Assembly (NCBI RefSeq): GCF_023065955.2
Contig: NC_079873.1
Span: forward strand, 97,316,128-97,380,127
Length of the DNA stretch: 64,000 bases
Direction: 5' to 3'
From: Ursus arctos
Lineage: Eukaryota; Chordata; Mammalia; Carnivora; Ursidae
The translations under genes and the position numbers were made by a program. Position 1 is the first letter of the stretch. Each line of letters begins with the position of its first letter. The notes beneath the pieces are model-generated. The model did no database searches. It saw nothing but the letters and a program-made list of their open reading frames with translations, and had not been told where the DNA came from. Shown here in pieces: positions 40,260 through 51,425 of this stretch.

Positions 40260-41098
40260 TATGAAATATTCTATGTATACAGAAAAATATAGAGGATAAT
40301 ACTCTAAACTCCCACATACTTGTTGCCCAGTGTTGTCAAATCTTACACGTTTCCCGTATTTACTGAAGCTCCTTTTTAGAAAAAGAAAGGAAGGAAATAC
40401 GACTTTACAGATACAGTTGAAATTTCCTGCCTCCATTTATTTCCTGTCTCCCTTTCTAAGAAGTAGCCACAATCATGGATTTGATGACTTTCATTTATAA
40501 GCATGTTTTCTTATTTTTACCATATGGGTGTTTATCCATAAACTGTATAGGACATTGTTTTGCACATTTTAAGTTTTATTAAATGGCATCATACAATCAG
40601 TAGTAGAGGTGTATCGTGCAGTGCATAAGAGCACCAACATTGGAGCGAGAGGTGGTCTGGAATATCTGCTATACATGTTACTAGCTGTGTGACCTTGGAC
40701 AAATTACTTAATCTCTCTGTGCCTCATTTTTCTCATCTATAAAATGGAAATTCATAAAAATACTTACCTCGTAATGTTGTTTTAAGGATTAAATGAGTTG
40801 ATACATATAAAGCACTTAGAACATAATAAACTAAGCATATGTTAACTATTATTCTGCATCTTGCTTTCTTTTTACATAACATTTTTGAGATTTTCCCATG
40901 TTGATATATGTAGCATTAGTTCATTTTCACTACTACATAGCATTCTATCATATGAATATACAGCAATATATCTCTCTTCTGTGATGGACATTTAGGTTGT
41001 TTCCATTATAAAAAGTACTGTAATGAACATTCTTGTACATTTTCTTGTGCACATCTATATGAGAATTTCTCTAGAGTTCTTCATCTTTAACTTTTTCT
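40253..41098 (-). mobile_element. Old L1 3'-region fragment split by a MIR
   Basis: Left part 40253-40600 and right part 40850-41098 read as one continuous old-L1 region ('ggcatcatacaat' then 'ctgcatcttgctttc'). Confidence 0.5.
40604..40847 (+). repeat. MIR, nearly complete
   Basis: 'ctagctgtgtgaccttggac', 'ctctgtgcctcatttttctc' and 'aaggattaaatgagttgata' are the core and right half of MIR in order. Confidence 0.75.
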
Positions 41099-41406
41099 TT
41101 TTAAATTTTTTTAGTAATCTCTACACCCAATGTGGGGTGAACTCATGATCCCAAGAATAAGAGTTGCACGCTCAAGGGGTGCCTGGGTGGCTCAGTCAGT
41201 TGAGTGTCCGACTCTTGACTTTTGCTCAGGTCATGACCTGAGAATCCTAAGATCAAGCCCCAAGAGGGGCTCTGCACTCACTGGGGAGTCTGCTTGAGAT
41301 TCTCTCCCTCTGCCTCTCCCTCAGCTTGTGTGCCCTCTCTCATTCTCTAAAATAAATACATCTTAAAAAAAAAAAGAGTTGCATGCTCTTCTGACTGAGC
41401 CAGCCA
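41099..41406 (-). mobile_element. Older short SINEC split by a younger SINEC
   Basis: Tail side 41099-41174 and head side 41375-41406 are on the minus strand, separated by a plus-strand SINE. 'agagttgca(c/t)gctc' lies on both sides. Confidence 0.82.
41175..41374 (+). mobile_element. SINEC nested in SINEC
   Basis: Full-length plus-strand copy inserted in the tRNA-like part of the short SINE around it. Confidence 0.86.
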
Positions 41407-41593
41407 TCATCTTTAACTTTCTAGAAAGATATGTTTTTAGGAAATATGGCTTTGATTTCTTTTTTACAGGCAAAAGAACTATGTGTCTCATCCATTTCAA
41501 AGTCTTCAAAATCAATAGTCATATTGTACACCTGAAACTAATACAACACTGTATATTAATTATACTTGAATAAAATATATATAAAATATGTTA

Positions 41594-41790
41594 AGGGATG
41601 CCTGGGTGGCTCAGTCGGTTAAGCATTTGCCTTTGGTGCAGGTCATGATCTGAGGGTTCTGGGATCGAGTCCTCCATCGGGCTCCTTGCTCAGTGGGGAG
41701 CCTGCTTCTCCCTCTGCTTGCCCCTCCCCCTGCTTGTGTGCACGTGCTCTCTCTCTCTCTTTGACAAATACATAAATAAAATCGTTAAAA
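41594..41790 (+). mobile_element. SINEC
   Basis: Plus-strand long type with 'catttgcctttggtgcaggt' head variant. Confidence 0.85.
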
Positions 41791-41799
41791 CACCAGTGG

Positions 41800-42775
41800 T
41801 GTTTGTGACTTTCCAAACATTTGCAGCCACCCTCTTGAGCATCAAAATTACAATTTGGTCGAAGCGCTGATGTCATGACAGCAAATACTGTCTTATTATT
41901 TTTTGATTGCCTCTAATTTTTACATACTGCTATCTGCAAACTGAAGGATAGACCCCAACCTCCAATCAAACAGCATGCTATTTCTTATGCTTTGTATAAA
42001 ATCAGATTTTTTTATACATAGTGATTGATCATTGTACTTGAAAGATCATTATACTTCAAATGTTTCTGAGGTCTAAGTCACAACAGCTGTAACTAATGAA
42101 TGTCTTCTCAAACTCTATTTTGTTATTTCTTCTTGGGAAGAGACTGAATTGGTCAAGTGGGTGTCGTTTTGGTCTTAACTTGCTGAATGGTAGGCTGTAA
42201 ACCTGAAGAATGTTTCAACAACTCATAAAGGAATAAAGATCCCAGTTGAAATGTCTCTGATGACTGGGATCTCAGACTACTAACCTCATTAAGTTTCATC
42301 TGGTAGTCCTTTTGAAAATGTATTCAAACTTTATCATTTTCTCATCCTGAAGACTGTAGGGAAGTGTTATTTTTTCAATGTAGGGACAAACGACTTTTTT
42401 TCCACACAACTTCTGATAGCCATTATTTTTTGCATTTTCTTGTGCCAGTAATTGATACACTTCTCTTTTAAGAATATCTAAATGGCTGCAATGTTTTGCT
42501 TTGGGAAGTGACTTTAAATTGATTCTCAAAGTGTTCTATAAACCATATTTAAATCTGAAAAAATAAAACGTCAGTAGAGATTCCAAGGCTGATCTCATTT
42601 GATGATTTGGCACCTAGACATTTGGATGTCCCACCCTCTGTGAAACAAGTCATCTACTTTCATTGTTGGTAGCCAGCTCTTCATTTACAGCTCTAAGAAA
42701 ATATATGTCAGGTTTTATGACTTCGTAAATAAATCTAAAAGCATCTTTGAAAAAAAAAGTAGTCTCTATGAAAGG
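41800..42775 (-). pseudogene. Possible decayed coding sequence, unknown family
   Basis: On the minus strand three open stretches follow one another: about 42775-42650 (contains ...YEVIKPDIYFLRAV...), 42529-42299 (77 codons, ...LAQENAKNNGYQ..., then ...EKITLPYSLQ...) and about 42301-42155 (...ETFQLGSLFLYELL...). The second and third overlap in different frames and stops separate the first. The residue mix looks more like protein than the usual chance frame here, but I recognise no family. It may still be non-coding. Confidence 0.2.
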
Positions 42776-43185
42776 CATTCCAAACTAACGGATATATCAA
42801 ATGTCTATTGAGCACCAAGTTTTACTTACCTACTGTGCTGGATAGATGTTCCTAGTCTCAAAATGAGTAAGCATACTAAGTTTGGCCAGGAAGCAGAAGA
42901 CTATGACCCAGTATCTGAATGTGGTCTGGAAAGTGTGTTCCCTAGTGGGATAGAGAAATAGCCCAGGGCTTGGAGATGAAAGGACTAGGGTGTTTCTCCT
43001 AGCTCTGTCACTGAACATTGTGTTATACTGGGGACAGTCATCTCTTGACTCTTCAGCTTCTCCTCTGAAAAATGAAGGGCTTGGCCTGGATGCCCTTCTA
43101 TGTATCTTCTAGACAATTCTATGAACTGTAAGGAAGGGACCAATGTGGACTGTAGTATTCAAGAGAGATGTTAAGGAGAACATGA

Positions 43186-43385
43186 GGGGCGCCTGGGAGG
43201 CTCAGTCGTTAAGCGTCTGCCTTCGGCTCAGGGCGTGATTCCAGGGTCTTGGGATCGAGCCCCGCATTGGGCTCCCTGCTCCGCTGGGAGCCTGCTTCTT
43301 TCTCTCCCGCCCCCCTGCTTGTGTTCCCTCTCTCGCTTGCTGTCTCTCTCTCTGTGTCAAATAAATAAATAAATCTTAAAAAAAA
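43186..43385 (+). mobile_element. SINEC
   Basis: Full-length; flanked by a perfect 13-bp duplication, aaggagaacatga (43173-43185 and 43386-43398). Confidence 0.92.
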
Positions 43386-44091
43386 AAGGAGAACATGAAA
43401 CTTCACAAAGTCCCATGAAGGATTCAGATGCTTGGGAGGTGAGCAGTGTTTGGGCATAACTAAATTGGTTCCTACTGCTAGATACGATTGCTTTGAGTTT
43501 ATAGTGTACAATAAATAACTGCAAAACTAGAATAATGTATATACTTCCCTACTTTCTTGGGTGGATAAGTTTGAAATGTATATTCAGATGATTAGAGGAT
43601 GGCATATTAAAATATTATTACTACTATAATTGTTGAGTATTTAACATCACTAGGTTTTTTTTTTTTTAATGTATCAACTCGGGTTAAAAACAAGATAGAA
43701 TTGTATTAAGTCTATCAATTATAACACAAACAAATTCATGACTCTGGACATTATCTTTGATTTTGACCCATGGCAAATGTTTTAACAACTGGCTCTCCAT
43801 GGAGGGAAAATAGTCCTGATCTCTTGCATTTGCTGATTTTCATGGTGTAAATGCTCTCACCATGTCTGATTTCAAGATCCCATGTGAGGTCCCTAACTGA
43901 AGTTGGGAGACGTGCACAGCTCTTGTGAGTCAGTGCTAGCAGGCTCTGTCTAGCACACCACCATATATGTCCCACGTATATAAGGAATATATTTCTCTTT
44001 CTTTCTGACCCATCTGAGTATAAGTTGCTGACATAATGCTCCTTTTACCCTAACATACTTCAGCGTGTATCTCTCAAGAATAAAGACATCT

Positions 44092-44190
44092 GGGGCGCCT
44101 GTCTGGCTCAGTCAGGGAGCGTGCAACTCTCCATCTCAGCATCGTGAGTTCGAGCCCTACATTGGGTGCAGAGATTACTTAAAAAGAAAA
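44092..44190 (+). mobile_element. Older short SINEC
   Basis: Short type; left 'aataaagacatc' and right 'aatgaagacaac' are a diverged target duplication. Confidence 0.78.
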
Positions 44191-44542
44191 AATGAAGACA
44201 ACCTCTTGATAACTACAATATGACTATCAAAATCAGGAAATTAACATTGCCACAATATTATTATATAATCTGTTAGACCTTATTCAGATGTTGCCAGTTG
44301 TCCCAATAATACCCTTTATAGCTTAAAAAAAGGTTTTGGTCCAGAATCTAACCCAGTATTGTCTATATCTTGGGGGTAAAATGTATTTTCTCAGAAGTTT
44401 CTTCTTCCACTTTGCAATTCTCCCTTCATCTTTTCTTCACACCTCTTAATCTTTCCACAAGTAGTTCTAGCATTAATTTCTAGCGTCTAACATTAGAAGT
44501 GCTATCAACATACAACAGTAAACTTGCTACCAATGATAGACC

Positions 44543-44620
44543 TCAAATGGTTCAAGTGTTTGAATTTTACTTAATGTTGGTTCAAATGGTTCAAGTGTTT
44601 GAATTTTACTTAATGTTGGT
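44543..44620 (+). repeat. Exact 39-bp tandem duplication
   Basis: 44543-44581 and 44582-44620 are identical over all 39 bases (start tcaaatggttcaag). This is a unique-sequence doublet, not a microsatellite. Confidence 0.95.
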
Positions 44621-44719
44621 AGTTACTAATACCAAATATACTTAAATTCAAGGAATAGCCTTTGTTGTTATTAATGTTAGTGTCCCTCCTAGGCATTAAT
44701 TAATATGGTCTTGGCTTTT

Positions 44720-44894
44720 TTTAAACAAGATTTATTTGAGAGAGAGGAGGAGAGGGGTAGAGGGAGAGGGAGAGAGAGTCCTAAGTAGACTCCACACTCA
44801 GTTCAGAGCCCGTCGTGGGCTCTATCTCACGACCCTGAGACCAAGCTGAAGCCAAGAGTTGGATGCCCAACTGACTGCACCACCCAGGTGTCCC
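44720..44894 (-). mobile_element. SINEC
   Basis: Minus-strand copy; 'tggtcttggctttt' (44706-44719) and 'tgatcttggcttta' (after 44894) flank it. Confidence 0.84.
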
Positions 44895-45034
44895 TGATCT
44901 TGGCTTTATAAGCTTGCATGAGTGCCAATAAAAGAAAAATAGAAAGACAGTCTTATTGGAGATCTTGGGCAATGCTAATTTTAACCAAATCACTTTCAGT
45001 CATATAGGGAAATAGGTGAAGAATGTTTGTTTTG

Positions 45035-45058
45035 GTGTGTGTGTGTGTGTGTGTGTGT
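45035..45058 (+). repeat. (GT)n microsatellite
   Basis: About eleven GT units. Comparable CA repeats are at 23634 and 31047. All may be polymorphic. Confidence 0.9.
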
Positions 45059-45266
45059 CTGTTATTCTGCTAACAACAAGGCTTCTGCTTCCAAAACTAG
45101 TGCTATTTCTGTAAAAAGTAATGCCCACCAAAGAATTCTACAACAGCAACAACAACAACAAAAAGAATAATGTAATCATTGAATGTGCATAGGTGTAAAC
45201 TGATAAATGCCTCCTGAACACATTGAAAAATCTTGCATAACAATAGGACCTTTAAAATAATCTATA

Positions 45267-45464
45267 GGGGCGCCTGGGTGGCACAGCGGTTGAGCGTCTG
45301 CCTTCGGCTCAGGGCGTGATCCCGGCGTTATGGGATCGAGCCCCACATCGGGCTCTTCCGCTATGAGCCTGCTTCTTCCTCTCCCACTCCCCCTGCTTGT
45401 GTTCCCTCTCTCGCTGGCTGTCTCTATCTCTATCGAATAAATAAATAAAATCTTTAAAAAAAAT
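45267..45464 (+). mobile_element. SINEC, 'cacagcggtt' subtype, first of a double hit
   Basis: Full-length; left flank aaaataatctata at 45254-45266, right flank the same at 45465-45477. Confidence 0.92.
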
Positions 45465-45478
45465 AAAATAATCTATAA

Positions 45479-45665
45479 GGGGCACCTGGGTTAAGGTTAA
45501 GCATCTGCCTTTGGCTCAGCTTATGATCCTGGGGTCCTGGGATTGAGCCCCATCTCAGGCTCTCTGCTCAGTGGGGAGTCTGCTTCTCCCTCTGCCTCTG
45601 CCTGCGGCTCCCCCTGCTTATGCTCTCTCTCTGTCAAATAAATAAATAAAATCTTAAAAAATAAT
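45479..45665 (+). mobile_element. SINEC, second of a double hit
   Basis: An older-looking long-type copy with a head deletion ('ctgggttaaggttaagc'). Right flank aaaataatccataag at 45666-45680 is a third copy of the target with one mismatch. Confidence 0.88.
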
Positions 45666-45988
45666 AAAATAATCCATAAGTCTGAGTTGATAGGTCTACC
45701 TGTGCCTTGTTAAGTCTTTTTTGTTGTTTAATGCAAATGTCATCTGTCTACACAACAAATCCTATGACATGTTTAACTACTTAATACAGATAACTAGGAC
45801 CAGTGCCAGCACTGAGTGATGAAAGAATTAGCTACTGATAGGAATGGATTATTTGGCTAGTATTTCTCAAATGATTTAAGCAGAAGGCAGAAGGTAGTTT
45901 TTTCCTTGAAATTTCCAGATATTCATACTAAGTTTCTACTTTGCTTCCATGGAGATCTGGCCAGTGAAAACCTAGGTCTCTATATGCA

Positions 45989-46040
45989 AAAAAAAAAAAA
46001 AAAAGAAAAAAAAAAGAAAGAAAGAAAGAAAGAAAAAAAG
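45989..46040 (+). repeat. Poly(A)/(GAAA)n tract
   Basis: About 16 A, then A-rich and GAAA units. No recognisable retroelement body is upstream, so it may be the tail of an eroded element or a plain microsatellite. Confidence 0.75.
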
Positions 46041-46099
46041 GAAAATTGAACGGATTATCAAATAAAGACAAAACAAAGATGCTCACTGTAATTACCATC

Positions 46100-46605
46100 T
46101 TGTTTCAGACCAAAGAGCACATGTACCCTGTCTAGACCCTGACTACATTTTTACTTCCACTGTTCAGTCCAAGCCCCATCACCCTGAAAAAGGACTTCAA
46201 CTATCTCTATTTTGACCTTAAACTTTCTAATTGATTAAGTTCCTTTCCAGCTTCTCTCTTAACTCAGGCAAAAGACCTAGTGGGCAAAGCATCCTCAAGC
46301 AATAAGGACTGCCCTGAGCCAGCAAGACCCCCGTGTGACTGACCCCAAGACAATGATCCACCTGACCTTTCTTACCCACCTGCATGTCCCCACTGACCTT
46401 TGTCCCACCTTTTCCTTATATGAACCTGGAAGGATTTTCAGCACTTTGGAGACAGTCCCTGAGACTTCAAACTGCTGTCTTCCCAGTGGTGGCCTCTCTG
46501 AAATAAATTCCTTTCTTGTTTCATCGCCACCCCTTTCTCTGCCTTTGGATTTTGTTAGTGGCAAGTGGCTGAACCTGATCTGTTTGGGACCCCCAGTGTC
46601 AGGTG
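46100..46605 (+). mobile_element. ERV LTR-like element
   Basis: 'ccttatatgaacctggaagg', 'ctgaaataaattcctttctt' and the following T/C-rich end have a U3-R-U5 look (TATA-like, then polyadenylation signal, then U5). The 122-codon frame overlapping it has no protein similarity I know. Edges uncertain; no viral gene. Confidence 0.4.
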
Positions 46606-46609
46606 CTAT

Positions 46610-47270
46610 TGCACCTTTGCGCCTTGGCTACAACTTCTTAGATTGTGATACTATCCTTCTCCAATCCATCATCCAGAGACGTCTTTCTAAAATGTTAAAC
46701 TGAGCATGTTGCTTCCATGGCACCCCATTGCCTATAGGTAGCAACTCCTTCCTCAGCATGGGCATTCTGGGGCCCCCCCCTGCAATTGGGATCCTGCGTA
46801 TGTCTCCAGCATAAACTTCTCCAGCTCTCGTTTTAATAGAGCTCTCTGCCCTCCACTTCCTAGCTGTTAGCCAAACAAACTATTTGTGGTTCCAGGAGGA
46901 GAGGGGCTCTCTGTTCTGACTTTTCATGCCTTTGTTCACACTCCTCCCAGAGCAAAGCTCTTTATCTTTTGTTTGCCTAATGAACACTATGTAATTTCAA
47001 CTCTTAACTCCCTTACAAAGCCTTTTCTGACTCATGCCCACATTCACCTTTGTACACACATTCTATTTTGTCAATCTTCTATAATAGCACCTATAACACT
47101 TGATTGGATTTATTTGATCCTGACTATCTTTTCTTAATAGGTTGCAAGCTCTTTGAGGTCAAGCACCATGAATTATTCATCGTTGTATCACTAGCCCCTA
47201 GCCTATTCTATGGCACCTTGGAGGTACTCAGTAAATACTATTGAATGAAGAACAGTTGTTAACTAAAATT
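46610..47270 (+). mobile_element. L2 3' fragment
   Basis: The run from 'tttctaaaatgttaaactgag' (split) through 'gttgcaagctctttgaggtc' to 'ctcagtaaatactattgaat' follows L2 order to its 3' end. Confidence 0.6.
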
Positions 47271-47869
47271 GTCTAGATAGCTACTGTCAGTACATAGCCA
47301 CTAGCCACATGTAGCTATTTACATTTAAATTTTAATTAATTAAAATTAAAAATGCAGTTCCTCAGTCACACTAGCCACATTTCTAGTGCTCAGTAGCTAC
47401 TTGTGTGTATCATACTGGACAGCACAGATTACAGAAATTTCCATCATCACAAAAAGTTCTAATACATAGTGCTGATCTGGAAAATTCATTTTCTTGTTTT
47501 AATTTAATAAACATTGATTTTCTGCTATATGCTAACATTTGTGCTAGGCATGGTGGTTGTAACAAATGTGAACAAAATAGGAATACTATTATGATTATTA
47601 TTTGCAAGACATTTGAGATCTGGTAGGGAGAAGCCTCACAAAATGAGATTATTTCCATATTGGGAAATCAGGGAAGGCTTCATTTAAATTGGGCATTTAA
47701 GGATGAAGAGAATTTGAATAGGGCAATCTTGGGAAAGGAGAGAAGAAGAGTGTGAGCAAATGTACAGAGGTGGTAAAGTACTAGGAAAATGGGAAGTAAT
47801 TTAGCTTGCTCAGAAAGTATGGTATGTGAGCTGGGGGTAGTTGTTTAGTTTATTTCTTCATTCTTTTAA

Positions 47870-48205
47870 TCATTCAACAAATATTTTTTGAGCACCTATC
47901 CTGTTTCAGGCTCTATACTAAGTGCTGCGGATAAACAGTGACCTATACAGAACATTGCCCTGGCACAGTTCAGAGTTATGAGCGATGAGATTTGGATAAG
48001 ACCATGGAAGGCACTGAAAGCTACCCTAAAGAGTTTGTACTTTGTTCCTCTGGCCCTCACACTCAAAGTGCGGACTTTAGACCAGCTGCGTGGGCTGGGC
48101 ATGACGTGGGAGCTTGTTAGAAATGTAGAATCTTGGTCCCGCCCGAACCTCAAACCTACTGAATCACCATTTGCACTTTAGCAAGATCTTCAGATTATCC
48201 TTAAA
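47870..48205 (+). repeat. MIR/L2-like piece and a MER5A fragment
   Basis: 47870-47960 has the 'tttgagcacctatcctg' type of MIR/L2 start. 48060-48200 ('gagcttgttagaaatgtag', 'aacctactgaatcacc') is a MER5A fragment. Confidence 0.5.
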
Positions 48206-48800
48206 CATCGAGGTGCATTGTTGTAGGCCAACCGAGCCAGTAAGAGAGTATGCAAGTGAATGAGTTAAAGTAAGGGAGGAAGAATGGACCAAGTAAGTAA
48301 GCATAACAGTAGGAAGTAAGGTGGTATTCTAATCAGTATTGGGTTGGATGCAAACGAAAATGGACATGGGTCTATTACTGTAGCTCAGATGAGAAATGGG
48401 AGGGGTTGGGTGTGAGAGACAATCAATCTTTTGTATACAGATACAGCTTCAGTTCCATTAACTCATACTGGAAATATTGTATGTTATTCAAAGTGAAAAA
48501 AGTATCAGCAAATTCAATAATATGGTATTTGAGATGTAGAAGATGCCAGCTTTTCGTTTTGGACAAGGCTTATTAGTATATCTACTTCCTGTTGACGCCA
48601 TATGTCCAAAGTGTACTCCTGAGTGTCAAAGTATCAGGCCCTTAATCATACAAATTCATACAGGGGTTATGATAAGGATTTCAGAAATGAAATCACTATA
48701 TCAAAGTTCACAAAAACTAGAAAATCAGTTTATTAATTTACAATACAGCTATTACCTTTCCACTAACCAGAGTTTTTATTCTTTTATTACCAGCATTAAA

Positions 48801-48922
48801 TTTTTTTTCAAGTTTTTATTTATTTATTCATTTAAGTGATCTCTACACCCAACGTGGGGCTCAAACTCATGATGTTGAGATCAAGAGTCACATGCTCTTC
48901 CGAATGAGCCAGCCAGGTGCCC
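48801..48922 (-). mobile_element. Older short SINEC
   Basis: Minus-strand short type; 'ccagcattaaa' (48790-48800) and 'ccagcattcaa' (48923-48933) flank it. Confidence 0.82.
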
Positions 48923-50040
48923 CCAGCATTCAATGTTTTATGAAAACTTTTTGATTTTGAAATAGTTTAGTTCTCACAAGAAGTTGAAGAAATAATACAG
49001 AGAATTCCCATGTACCCTTCATGCAGCTTCTCCCAATAGCTTATATAACCATAGTACATTGTTAAGTCCAGGAAACTGACCTTGATACAGTACTATTAAC
49101 TCGAGTACAGAGCTTATCCAATTTCACATTTTTTCATGCACTTGTGTGTATGTGCGTGTCTGTGTGTTTGCAGTTCTATGACATTTTATAACATGTGCTG
49201 ATTTAAGTACACATCACATCAGGACACACAACTGTCTCACCATTGTTTCACCCCTCCCATTACCCCTTAAGAGTCACACCCTTTCCTCAACCTTAGCCTT
49301 TAGCAACCACAGATCTGTTCTCCATCACTGTAATTTTGACATTTTGAGAATACTACATAATGGAATCATATGATGTGTAATTCTTTGAGATGATTGGCTT
49401 TTTCCAGTAAGCATAATGCTCTTGAGGTTCATCCAAGTTGTCCCATGTATCGGTAATCCTTTTGGTGGCTGAAGAGTATTCCATCGTATTACCATACCAG
49501 TCTGTTTAACCATCTGCCGTGGACGGACAATTGGGTTGTTTCTTGCTTTTGGCTATGAAAAGTAAATCTGCTATGAGCATTTGGGTGCAGGTGTTTGGTT
49601 AAACATACATTTTCATTTCTCTAGGATAAATGCTCAGGACTAAGAGACCAAGATTGCTGGGTCATATGGTAAGTATATGTTTAACTTTATAAGAAAGTGC
49701 CAAATTGTTTTCCAGAGTAACTAGTATTAGATCTTTAAAATTACATAAGTAATATTCATTTACTGTAAACAAATTCACATAAGGTAGCAACGTATAAAGT
49801 GAAAGTAAAATGACAAATCCTTGGAGCCTGCACAACCTCTTTCCTGAGAGGTAACTGTCATTAGGTTTTCTATATATTCTTCGAGAATGTTTTATGCATA
49901 GGTAAGCACATAAATGTGTATTTAAATATATATTCACAAATGGGATCACACTATACAAGCTATTTACAAATTGTTTTTTCACTTAACAACATATCTTAGG
50001 CGTATTTGGGTGTCAGTAGATAAATATGTACTTGCTTTTA

Positions 50041-50146
50041 AAAGTTTTTTTTAATTTTAAGTAGGCTCCACTCCCAATGTGGGGCTTGAACTCACAACCT
50101 CCAGATCAAGTCTCATGCTCTACCAACTGAGCCAGCCAGGTGCCCC
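50041..50146 (-). mobile_element. Older short SINEC
   Basis: Minus-strand short type in the L1; 'tgtactt' occurs just before and just after. Confidence 0.8.
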
Positions 50147-50555
50147 TGTACTTAATTGCTTAAATGGAAATAGGACCCCATTGTATGGATGTATCATAAT
50201 TTCTTTAACCAATTCCCTAAATGATGCCATTTCTATTTTCAGTTTCTCTTTATTACAAAGCTATGATGAAAGTCTAACTACATAGATCTTTGTGTAAATT
50301 GTACAAGCATATCTTATGATACATTCCTAGAAATAGAAGTGTTAGGCTAATTTTACATTCTGTATGTTATAAGATACCTTGTTTTTAAACAATTCCCACC
50401 AATGATATGTGAGAATTCTTAGTTCTTCACTGACACTGAGTGTTATCAAAATTTTTCATCTCTGCCAATCTGGTAGGCAAGGTGTATTTAATTTGCAGGC
50501 CTTAGTGGTGAATGAAATTGAGCACTGTTTTATGTATTTATTAGCCATCTGCATT

Positions 50556-50774
50556 TTTTTAAAAAATTCATTTGAGAGAGAGAGACAGACAGAGAGTGTG
50601 TGCACGTGAGCGGGGAGGGGCAGACGGAAAGGGAAAAAGGAGAAAGAATCTGAAGCAGCCTTTGCACTGAGCACAGAGCCCAAAGCACAGCTAGGGGGCT
50701 AGATCCCACAACCAGGAGATCATGACCTAAGCTGAAACCAAGAGTGGGAAGCTCACCAGCTGAGTCACCCAGGT
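50556..50774 (-). mobile_element. SINEC
   Basis: Minus-strand long type; perfect 13-bp duplication gccatctgcattt at 50543-50555 and 50775-50787. Confidence 0.9.
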
Positions 50775-51226
50775 GCCATCTGCATTTCTTATCCAATAAG
50801 CTGACTCTTTATAGCCTTTCTCCATTTTTCTATTGAAGTATTTTTATCACTGATTTGTGAGAGTTCTTCATATGTATTATGCCTTTTTCATTCATGTAGC
50901 AAATATATTCTGCTTGTACTTTATCTTTTGACTTTGTTTATGGTATTTTGATATACATAATTTTTAATTTCTGTGGACTCAAATTTATCCATCTTCAGGC
51001 TTCTGGAGTTTAGGTCGCGTTTAGAACGGTGTTAGAAAATACAGAATATATATACGTGCTGCTTAGAGTGGGAGGCTATCTAGGAGACCCAATTTATAAT
51101 CAGAAGCTTGTTCCATTTGTATAGATGGAGTTAAAGAGAACTGTGGGATGCTTTATTCAGATTATGGTAAGGCTAGAAGATTCTCTGCTACACTGTGGGG
51201 TGTGCATTTCTAGCGACCAGAATATT

Positions 51227-51425
51227 TTTTTAAAAGATTTTATTCATTCATTTGACAGACAGAAAGAGAGACCGCGAGAGAGGGAACACAATCAGGGGGA
51301 GTGGGAGAGGGAGAAGCAGGCTTCCCTCTGAGCAGGGAGCCTGATGCGGGATCGATCCCAGGACCCCAGGATCATGACCAGAGAGCCAAAGGCAGATGCC
51401 AAACAAGTGAGCCACCCAGGCGCCC
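51227..51425 (-). mobile_element. SINEC
   Basis: Minus-strand long type; ccagaatatt at 51217-51226 and 51426-51435. It is the last SINE before the STAG2 promoter. Confidence 0.9.

Larger units (their letters stand above)
48945..51030 (-). mobile_element. Old L1 3'-region fragment, with two SINEs inserted
   Basis: 'ttgaagaaataatacagag', 'ggaatcatatgatgtgtaat' and 'attgctgggtcatatggta' are in old-L1 order on the minus strand, and more L1-like text continues to about 51030. No reverse transcriptase frame survives. Confidence 0.6.

Noticed and set aside
46335..46703. 122-codon plus-strand frame
   Set aside because: It overlaps LTR-like and L2 sequence and has no recognisable domain.
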